NCBI GenBank assembly: GCA_031763025.1
Contig: JASSKH010000012.1
Span: forward strand, 434,001 to 498,000
Direction of reading: 5' to 3'
DNA length: 64,000 nt
Origin: Macrocystis pyrifera
Lineage: Eukaryota > Sar > Phaeophyceae > Laminariales > Laminariaceae
Below, in pieces: positions 11,544 to 22,006 of the stretch; position 1 is the first letter of the stretch, and the number at the start of each line of letters is the position of its first letter. A program made the position numbers and the translations under genes. Below the pieces are notes generated by a model, which had not been told where the DNA came from, searched no databases, and saw only the letters and a program-made list of their open reading frames with translations.

Positions 11544-12700
11544 TCGTGGCCGCAGGTACGCGACGCACGTTTCATCGGGCCCGGAGGACACCCACCAGGT
11601 ACCGACCGAATGTACGACGCCGTCCGGTACCCCCCTAACCTACATCGGCCACAAGGCACCGAGCCGGGAATCCACGCCGCTGACCCCCGCCCAAGATGTT
11701 ACAGGTGCGGCCGGATAGGCCATTTTTTTGCGAACTGCCGCGCTATCGTGACGTTGGTAGATGACCCGAATCCACCTCGTGAAGTTTACCAGAGCCACTT
11801 CGCGGCGAATACCGCGAATACCGCCCAGTCTACAACACCGCTCCTCCCCACCCCAGACCCCATTCCGCAGCAGCAGCCGCAGTACCAACAGCAGCCACAG
11901 CAACAGTCCCACCATCAATCACAGTACCAAGCGCAGTATCAACAGCAGCAGCTCCAACAGCAGTCACAGTACCACGAACCTCAACAGCAGCCACATCTTC
12001 AGCAACCACCGCAGTACCAACGTGAGCAACAGCAGTACTACCAACGTGAGCAGCAGCAGTACTACCAACATTCACAGCAGCAGGCTCAACAGGCGCAGCA
12101 GGCCCAGCAGGCGCAACAGGCGCAGGAGGCACAGCAGGTGCAGCAGGCGCAGCAGGCACAGCAGGCGCAGCAGGCGCAGCAGGCGCAGCAGGCGCAGCAA
12201 GCACAGCAGGCGCAGCAGCCACCGCAGCACTACTTGGCTCCTGAAGAGCCATCACGTCTACTCACAGCACAGTCTGCTTTGGTCGGTCAGTACGATGTTT
12301 TGGGAAGGGGGATAGAGAGTTGGATTGCGGACAACGGGGCGACAACGCACATGACCCCGAACCCGGACCACTTGTATAACAAGCTCCCCCCCTCCCCTGA
12401 GAACGCCAAAATATTTATCGGTGACGGAACAGAATTAGCAGTGGAGTACGTAGGCAGCGTGGATTTAATTTTTCACAGCACGGAAGACGTACGCGTAACC
12501 TTAGAGAGTGTTTCATTTATCCCTAGCCTAAAGGTAAACTTGCTGTCGCTGCACACTGTCCAGGCCAAAGAGGCGATCACTCTAGATGCTGCTGGTGTCT
12601 ACCTAATGGGTGGCCGCTTATTTTTCCCCAAAGACAGAGCCGGATCAAGGCTGAACGCCACGCGTCGCCCCCCCCCCCTCGCCCCCGTACAGGGTACACC
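11544..12700 (+). pseudogene. Copia 1 CCHC knuckle, glutamine-rich linker and protease
   Basis: The same frame as gag continues past the TAG. CYRCGRIGHFFANC at 11697-11738 is a perfect C-x2-C-x4-H-x4-C zinc knuckle for RNA binding. A Gln/Ala-rich spacer (11860-12230, QQA repeats) follows. The aspartic protease active site reads WIADNGATTHM at 12321, with Asn where most Copia proteases have Ser or Thr. The flap-side IFIGDGTEL and FIPSLKVNLLSL match the family. No cleavage sites can be assigned. Confidence 0.85.
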
Positions 12701-13240
12701 AGCTTTGATGGCCTTGTTGCCCCCCCCCCCCCCCCCCCCCCCCCCATGCGCCGGTGCCTGTAACGTTACAACCAGTGAGGACGCCGGGAGTATCTGCTAT
12801 GCCGCTGTCGCCGGGGGTGATGGTAGCGGTAGACCCGCCGGTAGCGATGGATGGTACAACGGTTTTGCAACCCCCCCCCCCCCCCCTCCCCCCCATGCGC
12901 CGGTGCCTGTGACGTTACAACCAGTGAGGACGCCGGGAGTATCTGCTATGCCGCTGTCGCCGAGGGTGATGGTAGCGGTAGACCCGCCGGTAGCGATGGA
13001 TGGTACAACGGTTTTGCAACCCCCCCCCCCCTCCCCCCCATGCGCCGGTGCCTGTGACGTTACAGCCGGTGAGGACGCCGGGAGTATCTGCTATGCCGCT
13101 GTCGCCGGGGGTGATGGTAGCGGTAGACCCGCCGGTAGCGATGGATGGTACAACGGTTTTGCAACCCCCCCCCCCCCTCCCCCCCATGCGCCGGTGCCTG
13201 TGACGTTACAACCGGTGAGGACGCCGGGAACGCACTCTTC
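12667..13240 (+). repeat. Poly-C tracts and 147-bp minisatellite replacing integrase core
   Basis: A run of 26 C (12720-12745) is followed by units starting ATGCGCCGGTGCCTG at 12746, 12895, 13040 and 13186, so three full units of 149, 145 and 146 bp plus a partial fourth. Each unit ends in a C-tract. Because units are not multiples of three, the frame rotates between copies. The array begins just after the protease and ends inside the integrase, so the HHCC domain and the first two catalytic Asp positions are missing. Units are nearly identical, which suggests recent expansion or slippage. Confidence 0.9.
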
Positions 13241-14473
13241 GCAAACTTATGCGCCAATGAGAAAATCCGACACGAGCACACCGGGGTCGACGGACCGAAA
13301 CACAACGGTGTGGTTGAACGTGGACTCGGCCTCATCCAGGAAGGCGGTATGGCCGCTTGCCTTGAGGCCCCCCGGCTGTTCCCCGGGCAGCTCCCGAACC
13401 TGGACCGTTTCTGGGTGGAAGCAGCCATCTACATGAACGACTGCCTGAACACCACGGCGACGTCGGCGAACGCCCATTTCAAGTCGCCGCACGAGGCATT
13501 TTTTGGGACACTGCCACCGCCCAACACACTCGCCTTCATGCAGCCCGGATTCCACCGTATCCACCGCACCCACAAGTCTGACCCCAAGGCCGAACGGTGT
13601 TTTTACCTCAACAGGGGGAGAAACCATCCGCGCGACTGCGTCAAGGTGGTCACGGCATGCGGGCGTACGAGCAACTCGCGGGACGTCACCTGGGAGGTGG
13701 AGCGCAAGCCGATCATCGAGGCTGCGCCTCAGGTGAGGAAAGACTCGGTGGCGGAGCCGTGGGAGGCCGATCTGCACATCAGGTATTTACCACCGGAGCT
13801 GGCGACTGTGTCACCGGGGATACCACCGATGATGTCACCGGCACCACCGGCGGTACCGCCGACGCCGGCGATGACGCCAGCGCCAACGGAGGTGCCGCCA
13901 CCGCCGACGCCGACGCCGGGGGTGCCGCCGCCGCCGCCGGGGGTGACGTCACCGTCATCCCCACCGGGGGCCAAGAACCATCACGTCGAGGACGACGAGG
14001 GCCCCCGGGATAACGAGCTCTTCCAACTGGGGCGGACGCGCGCTAGGACACGGGCGATGACGAAGGCGCCGCTTAAAGTGGGGATGCCACCGGTGATGAC
14101 GCCGGCGCCACCGGAGATGCCGCCGACGCCGGGGGTGATGTCACCGTCATCCCCACCGGGGGCCGAGAACCCTCAGATTGAGGACGACGAGGGTCCCCCG
14201 GACAACGAGCTTCTCCAACCGGGGCGGACGCGCGCGAGGACGAGGGCGTACCACCAGGCGTCTACTGGTACATCGCAGCCAGCTGACCACGCACTTTTCA
14301 ACCAGCGCCCGCCCAACCAACCCGCCCCTGCTCTGCCAACATGTGACGCGGGACAACTCTCGGAACCCGCGACCTACCAGGAGGCGATGCTCTCGCAATA
14401 CCATGCGAACTGGTCCCATGCAATGGAGACGGAGATTGCCGGACTCGAGGGAGCTGGGACTTTCGGGGATGCT
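13238..14473 (+). pseudogene. Copia 1 integrase C-terminal remnant and proline-rich linker
   Basis: After the minisatellite the frame reads HEHTGVDGPKHNGVVERGL, which carries the Glu of the DD35E triad, then WVEAAIYMNDCLNTTAT, HEAFFGTLPP and GTRNHP-like C-terminal integrase sequence to about 13700. A Pro/Thr-rich linker of near-repeats (PPTPG, TPAP) spans 13790-14230. The frame ends at a TAG (14474-14476) that is in phase with RT. With the two Asp residues absent, no strand transfer activity is expected. Confidence 0.8.
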
Positions 14474-14476
14474 TAG

Positions 14477-15230
14477 CAGCAAAAGGGAGGGAACGTGGTA
14501 TCGGCCAAATGGGTGTTCACTTGGAAGGCTGATGAGCATGGTAAGGTAGTGAAGGCGAAAGCGCGACTAGTGGCGAGAGGATTTTGCCAACGCCCCGGAG
14601 TTGATTACTACGAGACTTTTGCCCCCACCCCCGCCGCGTCATGTATCCGTATGATGGCTGCGATAGCCTGCGAGTTACAGTTAGATTTATGCCATTTCGA
14701 TGTACAACAAGCGTTTGTCCAGGCCGAACTACAGGAACTCGTTTTGATGCGAATGCCACAGGGCTGTGGTGATCTGAGCGGCAAAGTAATGCGCTTGAAT
14801 CGTAGCCTATACGGTTTGAAACAGGCGTCGAGATCCTGGCATAGACACTTGGTCATCCGCCTGAATAGTCTTAGTTTTGAACAGAGTCTCGCAGATCCGT
14901 GTGTTTTTCGATTAATCGAGGCGGGGTCTGTTTCCATCATTGCTGTGGTTCACGTCGACGACATTTTTGCGGTAGGCCGTAAGGAGAGATGTGACCGTTT
15001 CTGCGAAGACCTGAACCGCGTAGTCCCCATTAATAACCTTGGTGAGCTGCGATGGTATGCCGGTTGCCACTATTCCAGAGACAAGGTCGCGGGTCTACTG
15101 ACAATTTCGCAAAAATCTTTTCGCGGAGAAGACGGTCAAGCAATTTGGCGTGACCACTGGTAGGAACACCCCACTTTCCCCTGATCTTTTCCTGGAGGTG
15201 TTTGACGAGGAGGAGCCCACTGGTGACTGG
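14477..15230 (+). pseudogene. Copia 1 reverse transcriptase
   Basis: Classical Copia RT motifs are readable: SAKWVFTWKADEHGKVVKAK, ARLVARGF, GVDYYETFAPT, HFDVQQAFVQAEL, LNRSLYGLKQASRSWH and the catalytic VHVDDI at about 14950, then ELRWYAGCHY. The frame runs from 14495 to 15163; a one-base shift in an A/T run near 15117 moves the sequence to another frame, which then meets TAA near 15235. RT copies the element RNA into DNA in the particle. Confidence 0.9.
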
Positions 15231-15239
15231 ACGTAACGT

Positions 15240-15896
15240 GAACTAGTAAGCAGTTTGCTGTGGCTTTCTAACCAGACGAGACCTGATATCTCAAATGCCG
15301 TAAGGGCGGTCGCGAGGTATATGCATGCCCCCAAACTCAAACACTGGTTGGCTGCGAGAGGGATTTTGGAGTATCTGAAGGTGACGAGTAGCTACGGTAT
15401 TACTTTCCAGAGGGGCAGTGGATTAGAGTTGGTGGTTTATGCAGACGCAACCTATGCCCCCCGAGACACTAGGAGGAAGTCTGTCTCGGGTGCAGCCGTG
15501 ATGTGTGGGGGTGCGGCGATTCAATGGATTTCTAGGACGCAGAAGACTTCCACACTCTCCACGAGTGAAGCAGAGTACGTTGCGATGGCAGAGGGTTTCA
15601 AGGAGGCTCCTTTTCTAAGGTCAGTGTGGCGTTTCCTGTTGCCTGATTTTGGGGATCCGTGCATCCAGGTTTTTGAGGACAACAAGGGTGCGATCCAAAT
15701 AGCGGTCAACCCTGTGACGAACTCTAACTCGAAGCACATAGATGTCCGCCACCACTTCCTGCGAGAACTTGTCGAAAAGGGAGAGTTTGAAATCACGCAT
15801 GTGAGGTCGGAATACGAACATGCGGACTTCTTGACGAAACCCCTTCCGAAAGACGCTTTCCGTTTCCAGAGGAACTTCATCATGAACATGAGCTAA
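15240..15896 (+). pseudogene. Copia 1 RNase H
   Basis: The frame reads SNQTRPDISNAVRAVARYMH, YADATYAPR, SGAAVMCGG, STSEAEYVAMAEG, EDNKGAIQIA, KHIDVRHHFLRELVEKGE and DFLTKPLPK, all standard Copia RNase H blocks with the Asp/Glu/Asp residues present. It ends with TAA at 15894-15896. The segment itself is intact but is cut off from RT by the frame break upstream. It would degrade the RNA strand during reverse transcription. Confidence 0.9.
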
Positions 15897-16925
15897 TTTG
15901 TTTGTTTTGTTTTGTTTTGTTTTTGAGTCAATTTTTTATGTCTGACGAGGCCGATTTTTGTATCTTTCTGTGATTTGAGGGAATTCGAGGAAGTTATCAC
16001 AAATCTCATGAGATTTGAGAAGATAGTTTATGGATTTTATTGAGCTTGGAGGTCATGATATTTTATTGCTGAGATCTGAAGAGTTATGTTTTGGGCGATT
16101 TGACTTCATGCGGTCCTATGATTTGTGATTTAATTTTTTTTGGGGGGGGGACGAGGGAGTGAATCCGACATGCCACTATGTACCATTCTGGTTTGAGTTG
16201 AGGAGTCGATCGTGATTCATGAGTGGTGCTTTTTATCCCGTTCCGTTGGGGCTGGAAGACTGCTGTACGTAGCAGGAAAACTGAAATATTTGGAACTACT
16301 GTATAACATTATTATACTGAATACGTATCTACGTTCGTAACGCGAAATTGAAATCTGTAGTATACTACGGCGACCGCATTAAACTGGGGCGTTACTTCAG
16401 AGACGAAATTCTGGGTTTTTGTTGCCATTTGACTGGATTTAGTGTGTCCCCTGTAGAGAGGCTATGTCGGATTGGTGTTTGATTCAGATGGAAAGGGAGG
16501 ACTGCAGTACTATATAAATGATGCAAGGATTCGATTGATTGTTTTCTGAGATTTTGAGGAGTTGCTTTGTGGGCTTTTCTGGGCTTGGCGGGCTTGATCT
16601 TTCTGTACAGTCGAGATTTGAGCAGTTGGTTTCTGTTTTTTCTCCGATTTATTATTTTTCGGGTTTTGAGCAGCTGTTCTTGTGGTACTATTTTCTGAGA
16701 TATGAAGATCAAGTTTGTTTCTTTGTGAGATTTGAGACTTTGATATTTGTATTTGTGATATTCTGATTGGAGGCATTGGTGGTCTTGACATATACTTATC
16801 TTTGAGTACAATACCTTGGATTTGGATTTTGGGTGATCGTGGTCTATCATCATGGCATGGTACTTTATCATGAGCGATGTGTGGTGATCCCATTCACCAA
16901 GCAGCCAAGTAGAGAGCAGAGGGGC
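15897..16925 (+). other. Copia 1 3' non-coding part with polypurine tract
   Basis: T-rich sequence with repeated GAGATTTGAG-like words and no coding content. The polypurine tract AGAGAGCAGAGGGG (16911-16924) sits one base before the 3' LTR and would prime plus-strand synthesis. Confidence 0.7.
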
Positions 16926-17204
16926 TGTTCGGAGTGCTCACGTACTTGGTGTATGGATTCATGTGTAACGGTATTTGGGAGTTCCACACAGGAAATATGC
17001 GTGTTTCTGTGTGGAACGGTCAGCGGGTTGGGACGTATCTTATCCGCCGCTTTCTCCCTTCTTCTTCTTGTTGTGTGTGTACTTCATGTTCTCCCCCTTT
17101 CTTCCTTGTCTTGTGTTTTCTAAGCGATAATATATATATACCCTGGAGGGGCTTCTACGAACTGACTCAGGCTTGGCCTATCATATCAGTGAGTGCATCG
17201 AACA
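16926..17204 (+). repeat. 3' LTR of Copia 1
   Basis: 279 bp, the same length and ends as the 5' LTR, with three substitutions between them. Followed directly by GATAC, the target duplication. Confidence 0.93.
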
Positions 17205-17455
17205 GATACCTACATGTACAACGGTAGAAATATGGCACGAATTTCCCCCAGCTAGACAGACCGAGGGGGCCACTTTTGTGGTCACGTACGTGCTCGGTGT
17301 CAGGTGTGTGGTGTACGTCAAAGGGCTAGGTGAAACGTACATGACGCTCGACAGACATTTACTGCTGCTGCATCTGCTGTTGATGTTGTATCTGCTGCTG
17401 CTGCTCCTGCTCCTGCTGCTGAGGTTGATCAAAAACACAAAGTGGACAGGCTAAA
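17205..17455. repeat. Repeat family R, copy 2, right part
   Basis: Continuation of the R copy interrupted by Copia 1. The blocks GTGGTCACGTACGTGCTCGG and AAAGGGCTAGGTG match the 18.5-kb copy, followed by CTG/CTC-rich DNA (17360-17425). Confidence 0.55.
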
Positions 17456-17471
17456 GCGTGCAATGTTCTTA

Positions 17472-18189
17472 GGGCCACTCCTAACGAATAAAAAAAATCA
17501 CGATTCGTGAGATTTTTGTCGTGAATCGTGATTTATGACGCCAATTTGTTTAGCTTTTCCCTAAAAAAAACACAATCACGATTCGTGACATTTGTCGTGT
17601 CTCAACACACGCCTGATCAAGGCACTACGCCACCCACGTGCACCAACGGTATCCGATGGTCGGCATAGGGGCGTGGCAGACTCTGCTTCGTACGCCGCTT
17701 GTGGACAACGGGCGGCTACCCAAACACACCGCTGGGCGCGGGCTAACGAGGAGGTTGTGGCCTCGAAATTTCCAGGAGGAGGAGCCACTGCTAGAAGACA
17801 AACGCGAAAATGACCTGGGGATGTCACAGGCCAGGCCGGGCCGACGGCCTGCGAGATGGAATCTCGCGAAACGAGCTTGGCCGACGGCCGGTGAAGTTGA
17901 AATCTCGCAGGCTGGGTCGGGCTCCGGCCCACAATTCGAATATGTCACGGGCTGGGCCAGGTGCGGACGGCCCAGCCCGGCCTGGCTGTGCCCCACTCTC
18001 GAGAATTTGCTCCACACCCCCAAACAACGCTGGGTTTGAAATATCAGAACTTCAAGTATTTGAAAAAATAACGAAACGCGACGTTTTTCGGCTTTTTTCG
18101 TTAGAACTGAAATGTCGCGGATCGTGATCTTTTGGCATGCCTAAAAATCACGAATCGTGATTTTTGTTTCGGTTCCTTAGGAACGGCCC
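17472..18189 (+). mobile_element. PIF/Harbinger-like MITE, copy 1
   Basis: A 718-bp non-coding element starts GGGCCACTCCTAACGAA and ends with the inverted form TTCCTTAGGAACGGCCC. It is flanked by TTA at 17469-17471 and 18190-18192. TTA target sites and GGGC-type ends are typical of PIF/Harbinger elements. Subterminal zones carry several copies of the 13-base palindrome TCACGAWTCGTGA, possible transposase or fold-back sites. Inside, CGGGCTGGGCC and GGCCCAGCCCG form an 11-bp stem (about 17949-17979). A full-length opposite copy lies at 55852-56571. No transposase is encoded. Confidence 0.88.
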
Positions 18190-18192
18190 TTA

Positions 18193-18379
18193 ATAGTTGA
18201 GATTTTTTTTAACGCAGAGAAAATTTAGCGGAGAAATTCTTCGTTGTTGAACGCGCACACATATCGTCGTATCACACGTGCCCTTGATTTTGTTTCGGAC
18301 AAATATAATATCAGCCAGGCAGTCGGCCAGTGTGGGCTGTGCCCGGCGCCCCATGGGGCAGTACGGTGAGACGGCAGGC
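18193..18379. other. No gene seen between MITE and R repeat
   Basis: AT-rich then GC-rich sequence without a convincing reading frame on either strand. Confidence 0.4.
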
Positions 18380-18660
18380 AGTATGGGCCTGGCTCTGTGG
18401 CTCTTGCCCGTTGCGAATACTTGCTGCTGAGAGCGCTCAACTGGACAACTAGCTAGGTACAACACCAATTATTTAATACCATTTACCAAATCCCAGGTAG
18501 ACGCACTGAGAGCGGCAATTTTGTGGTCGTGCTCGGGGTTACGTGCACACCACCCTTCAAAGGGCTAAGTGCAACAGATACGACGGCCGACTTATGTTTA
18601 CTACTGTTGCTGCTGTATATCTGCTGCTGCTACTGCCACTTCGTCTGCTGAGCTTGAAAA
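18380..18660. repeat. Repeat family R, copy 3
   Basis: GCCTGGCTCTGTGGCTCTTG, CAACTGGACAACTAGCTAGG, CCCAGGTAGACGCACTGAG and AAAGGGCTAAGTG occur in the same order as in the copies at 9.4-9.7 and 17.2 kb. This copy ends in a CTG-rich tract. Confidence 0.55.
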
Positions 18661-18824
18661 ATATGTTCAGCAGGGGGGTCTTAAACAAATGATCCAGGGT
18701 GGCGGGCGGTTTTGTTACGAAGAAGCCTTTTTTTTTAGATTTTCCTTGTTACCTACGCGGCTCGGCGAAGCGGAAAGCAATCCCTTGTTTTTAGAGCCAG
18801 CTCAGCGACGTTAAATGCCCCGAG

Positions 18825-19086
18825 TGTGGGATTTGCTCGTACCCAAGTCTAATAGTGTGATTTATGTAACGGCAAATTGACGGACGGAAATATGCGGTGG
18901 GATTTGTGTGTTTTCCCGAATGGGTTGCATAAAATATATATTTCGATGGTTTTCTAGGGTCATGGGGAAGAGGAATGAGAGCCCCCTTGACCTCACAACT
19001 CATCGACGACAAAAAAAACAACAACACCATCTCTTCTTTTGCTCCCGCGCCTCATGGCAAGGTTGAGCGGCGACACACCCGGTGCA
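18825..19086 (+). repeat. 5' LTR of Copia 2
   Basis: It shares the blocks TATGTAACGGCAAATTGAC, GACGGAAATATGCGG, GAGAGCCCCCTTGACCTCAC and GCGCCTCATGG with 25505-25776 in order. Divergence and a shorter ACA-repeat indicate age. Confidence 0.85.
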
Positions 19087-19149
19087 CGAGTTGTTCCCTT
19101 ACGCTAGCATAGACTTGCAAGTCGCGGCGGCTCGTACGCAGGGTCTGCC

Positions 19150-20476
19150 ATGGATTTGTCTTCGTTCTCGTTGCTGTCTGTGGAAGACCGTCAAGATATC
19201 GAAGACTACATCATAAAGGCGAACCGTGAAGCTCGAGAAGAAAAGCGCGCGGCGGCAAGAGAGACCGCGACCCCAGAAGAGGAAGAAGGAACGAAAGACG
19301 GTGCGCAAGTCCAGGGCAAGGAGCCCAGGAGCAGCAAGAACCTATCCCAAGCCAACCCACTGCAGATCCCGACAGCATCCTTCCCGCACCCCGCTACTTC
19401 AACTACACAAGCGGGCGCGTTCCACATCAGCCATACTAGTAGCCCCGTAAGGCCACCAGTTGTTGACGGTTGGTTTAAGCAGGGAGATGAGAGACAGCAA
19501 AAAGTGATGTTGTTTGAGAGGCAGATGAATGCTTATTTTGGGGAGATGGTTTGTCTAGAGGCAGTAGAGGCTGCTAGACTTACTGTTACGGGGGTCCATA
19601 GTTAATGGGACCAAAATTTGTTAGTAAAAATAGGTAAATATATAGGTTTTTGTGTGTACCATAGGTCCTGTTAACTATGGACCCCCGTAATAGAGTAGGT
19701 ATGAAAGAATCGAGTCGAGAGGCGTTGATTGCAGAGTTTGGGAGAGATATGGTGGAAAAGGCAAGCAGGGCTTGGGGCATTCTCCTTCGTCAGATAACAT
19801 GCCCCGCAGTTGCACCTCTGGCAGCTGCAGCAGGTAGTCCGAGAGAGGCGTGGGCTGCTTTCAAGAGGAATTACCAGCCTCAGGCAGTCGCCGACAAGGC
19901 CAGGCTGACCCAGGCATGGTATAGTTTTCGCATGAAGGATGGGGAAACCCCCAGTTAGTACTTTTCGAGGGGCTGTGTGCTCAGGAACAGACTTTGGGCT
20001 CAAGGAATGAATTTTCCCGATGTTGACGCTAACCAGCATTTTGCGCGTAACCTTTTCCCTGCTTTTGGAGTACAAAAGAGTATTTTTCTCACCAACGCAG
20101 AGTTGACATACCAAGTCCTTGAAGATGTGGTGCTCAGCGCGTACGGGGAGATGGCGATGTCGAGGTAGCAGGAGCTGAGGAACGGGACTGGACACGCCCT
20201 CGTTGTGGCCGATGAGGCTCGGGGCAATGAGGGTAGTCGAAATGGCGGGAGAGGTGGACGAGATAGACGGGGGAAGAACAGGAATAACTATAACAGAGGT
20301 GGGCAGCGGCAGCAGCAGCAGCAGCAACAACAACACCAACAACAACATCAGTCGTACCAGGAGCAACAGCAGCAACCGCAGTATCGGCAGCAGTACCAGC
20401 AGCATCATCAGCCGTACCAGCAGCATCCGCAGCCGTACCAGCAGCACCAAAAGCACCATCAGCAGCCGTACCTGCA

Positions 20477-20512
<36 letters not shown>

Positions 20513-20690
20513 CCATCAACACCAGTACGCCAACGGTCGGGGAGGAAGCGGTTGGAGCGGAGCGCCACAACACCCCGCTCCACCCGGTGGCTACGACTAT
20601 TCCCGAGACGCCCGTCCAACCAGAAATCAGCCGCCGGTCAAGGGGCTGATCCCAGGAGTCGGCAGCAGCCGTGGCACACGATAAAGCAAA
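19150..20690 (+). pseudogene. Copia 2 Gag, split by a MITE
   Basis: ATG at 19150 opens MDLSSFSLLSVEDRQDIEDY, a charged region, then VVDGWFKQGDERQQKVMLFE. The frame is cut at 19588 by a 99-bp MITE and resumes at 19690 with NRVGMKESSREALIAEFG and AWAAFKRNYQPQAVADKARL, a Copia Gag helix set. In-frame or near-frame stops follow at about 19957 and 20168. A polyglutamine/histidine tract (20310-20520) follows. Near 20673, AHDKANLNV looks like a CCHC knuckle that lost its Cys residues. The role would have been the capsid. Confidence 0.75.
19589..19687. mobile_element. TA-flanked 99-bp MITE, copy 1 (mariner-like)
   Basis: It begins CGGGGGTCCATAGTTAA and ends with its exact reverse complement TTAACTATGGACCCCCG, a perfect 17-bp terminal inverted repeat. 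It is flanked by TA at 19587-19588 and 19688-19689, the target site of Tc1/mariner elements. The host gag reading frame is open on both sides and in phase once the element and one TA are ignored, which shows both the boundaries and the target duplication. A second copy in inverted order is at 61725-61827. Confidence 0.9.
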
Positions 20691-21089
20691 TTTGAACGTC
20701 GCCGCCGCCGCCACCGCCGCCGTCGCCATAGCCTACGACGACGCCTCGTATGCTCATGATCCTGACGCTGCCGTCGCTGCCGGGGACGGCAGCTATTACG
20801 ACGATAACCACGGGCACTACTACAAGGAAGAGCCTTCGGAGCAGTACCAGCAAGCGCCTTCGCAGCAGTACCAGCCTTCGCAGTAGTACCAACCATCGCC
20901 ACCGCCGCCATAGCGCCTTCAACGACCTCCCAGCCAAGTACCGCCCTCTTTGTCGGCCCCTCCTCCCGGAGCATCTACATCTCCCCCGAGTGCCCTACAT
21001 CATCTGATAGCACGTTCAGTACCCAAAGAGGAGTCTGATTCGAGTGCTGGTAGCGTAGGAGCAGCTGGGCTGGCGCTTGCAGGCCAGAC

Positions 21090-21583
21090 TGATGATGAGA
21101 CTGTCGAGGGACGTGGCAGACGTCCACCGGTAGTGATATGTGGGTTTCCGACAACGGAACCACTAACCACGATATCAGTGACTCTCGGTGCATGTACGAC
21201 TGGATAAGATTCCCCCTGGGCAGGAGAAGGTTCTGGTTGGTGATGGGAAGGAGATGAATGTGCTAGGAATAGATAGCCTCAACCTGAGGATGCACTCGAA
21301 GACAGACCTCAATGTGTAATTGACGAGAGTGTATTGGGCAGAGGGTATCCAGTACAACCTTGTTTCCTTACACGTTACCCAAGGTCGGCAAAGAATTATC
21401 ATGGACGAGGATGGTGTGCACTTGCTCGATAACCGTCTGACCTTCCCCCGGCATTCGGTCGGATCACGTTTATACGCGACTCGCATGGAGCAGACAGACC
21501 CGATCCCCACTGCAGGACTTACTGCTGTACCTGCCATGTCTGGTGATTCAGGCCCCTCGCTTGGTAAGCCCGGGCGTACTTGA
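21090..21583 (+). pseudogene. Copia 2 protease region
   Basis: Around 21137 one frame reads MWVSDNGTTNHDI, the protease active-site block, again with Asn after the catalytic Asp as in Copia 1. Later GIQYNLVSLHVTQGRQRI and FPRHSVGSRLYATRM match the end of the protease and start of the next domain. Stops and frame changes separate these blocks, so no active enzyme is expected. Confidence 0.7.
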
Positions 21584-22006
21584 GCATCTGGTGTTTCACT
21601 TGCTCCCCCTTCGCCCACCCCGCCCCTCTTTAACGTAGATAGGGCAGGATCCTCGGCGTCTGCCTCCCACCCCCTGTCCCACCGTAGTGTAGAAGGGGTA
21701 GTGACCGCGGATGATAGTTTCCCGCAAGCTTTTAACGGCGTAGTACCTCAGGATTCAAGTTTCCAGCCCACCGACAGCGGTGTATTGCCGATGGCTCCTT
21801 GGTTGCCCCCCTCCGGCTCCTGCCGAAGCAGATGTAGGATCAGCCGCGGCTCTTGCCGAAGCTAATGTAGGATCGGTCATAGGAATAGAGGATGCCGTGA
21901 TAAGGACTAAACTCCTGGTGGCTGCCCCCGGGATGTAGGAGCCAGACATGAGCGTGTTCACCGATACTCGGCTCATGGATGGTCAGGATGACACTGTGTC
22001 TACCGA

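Larger units (their letters stand above)
9727..17204 (+). mobile_element. Copia LTR retrotransposon 1 (young, defective)
   Basis: The element is 7478 bp with TG...CA ended LTRs of 279 bp and a perfect GATAC duplication. Coding order is gag, CCHC knuckle, protease, integrase, RT, RNase H, which is the Copia order. The LTRs differ at three positions, about 1 percent, so the insertion is recent. The body is nevertheless damaged: a two-base frameshift in gag, in-frame TAG codons at 11541 and 14474, a frameshift near 15117 and a TAA near 15235. The integrase catalytic region is replaced by a minisatellite. It may have moved with proteins supplied by another copy. No convincing tRNA primer site was identified after the 5' LTR. 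Confidence 0.93.

Noticed and set aside
12645..13240. Gly-rich minus-strand and Pro-rich plus-strand proteins in the minisatellite
   Set aside because: Frames arise from C-tracts and 145-149-bp units that rotate the frame; only the flanking Copia domains are meaningful.
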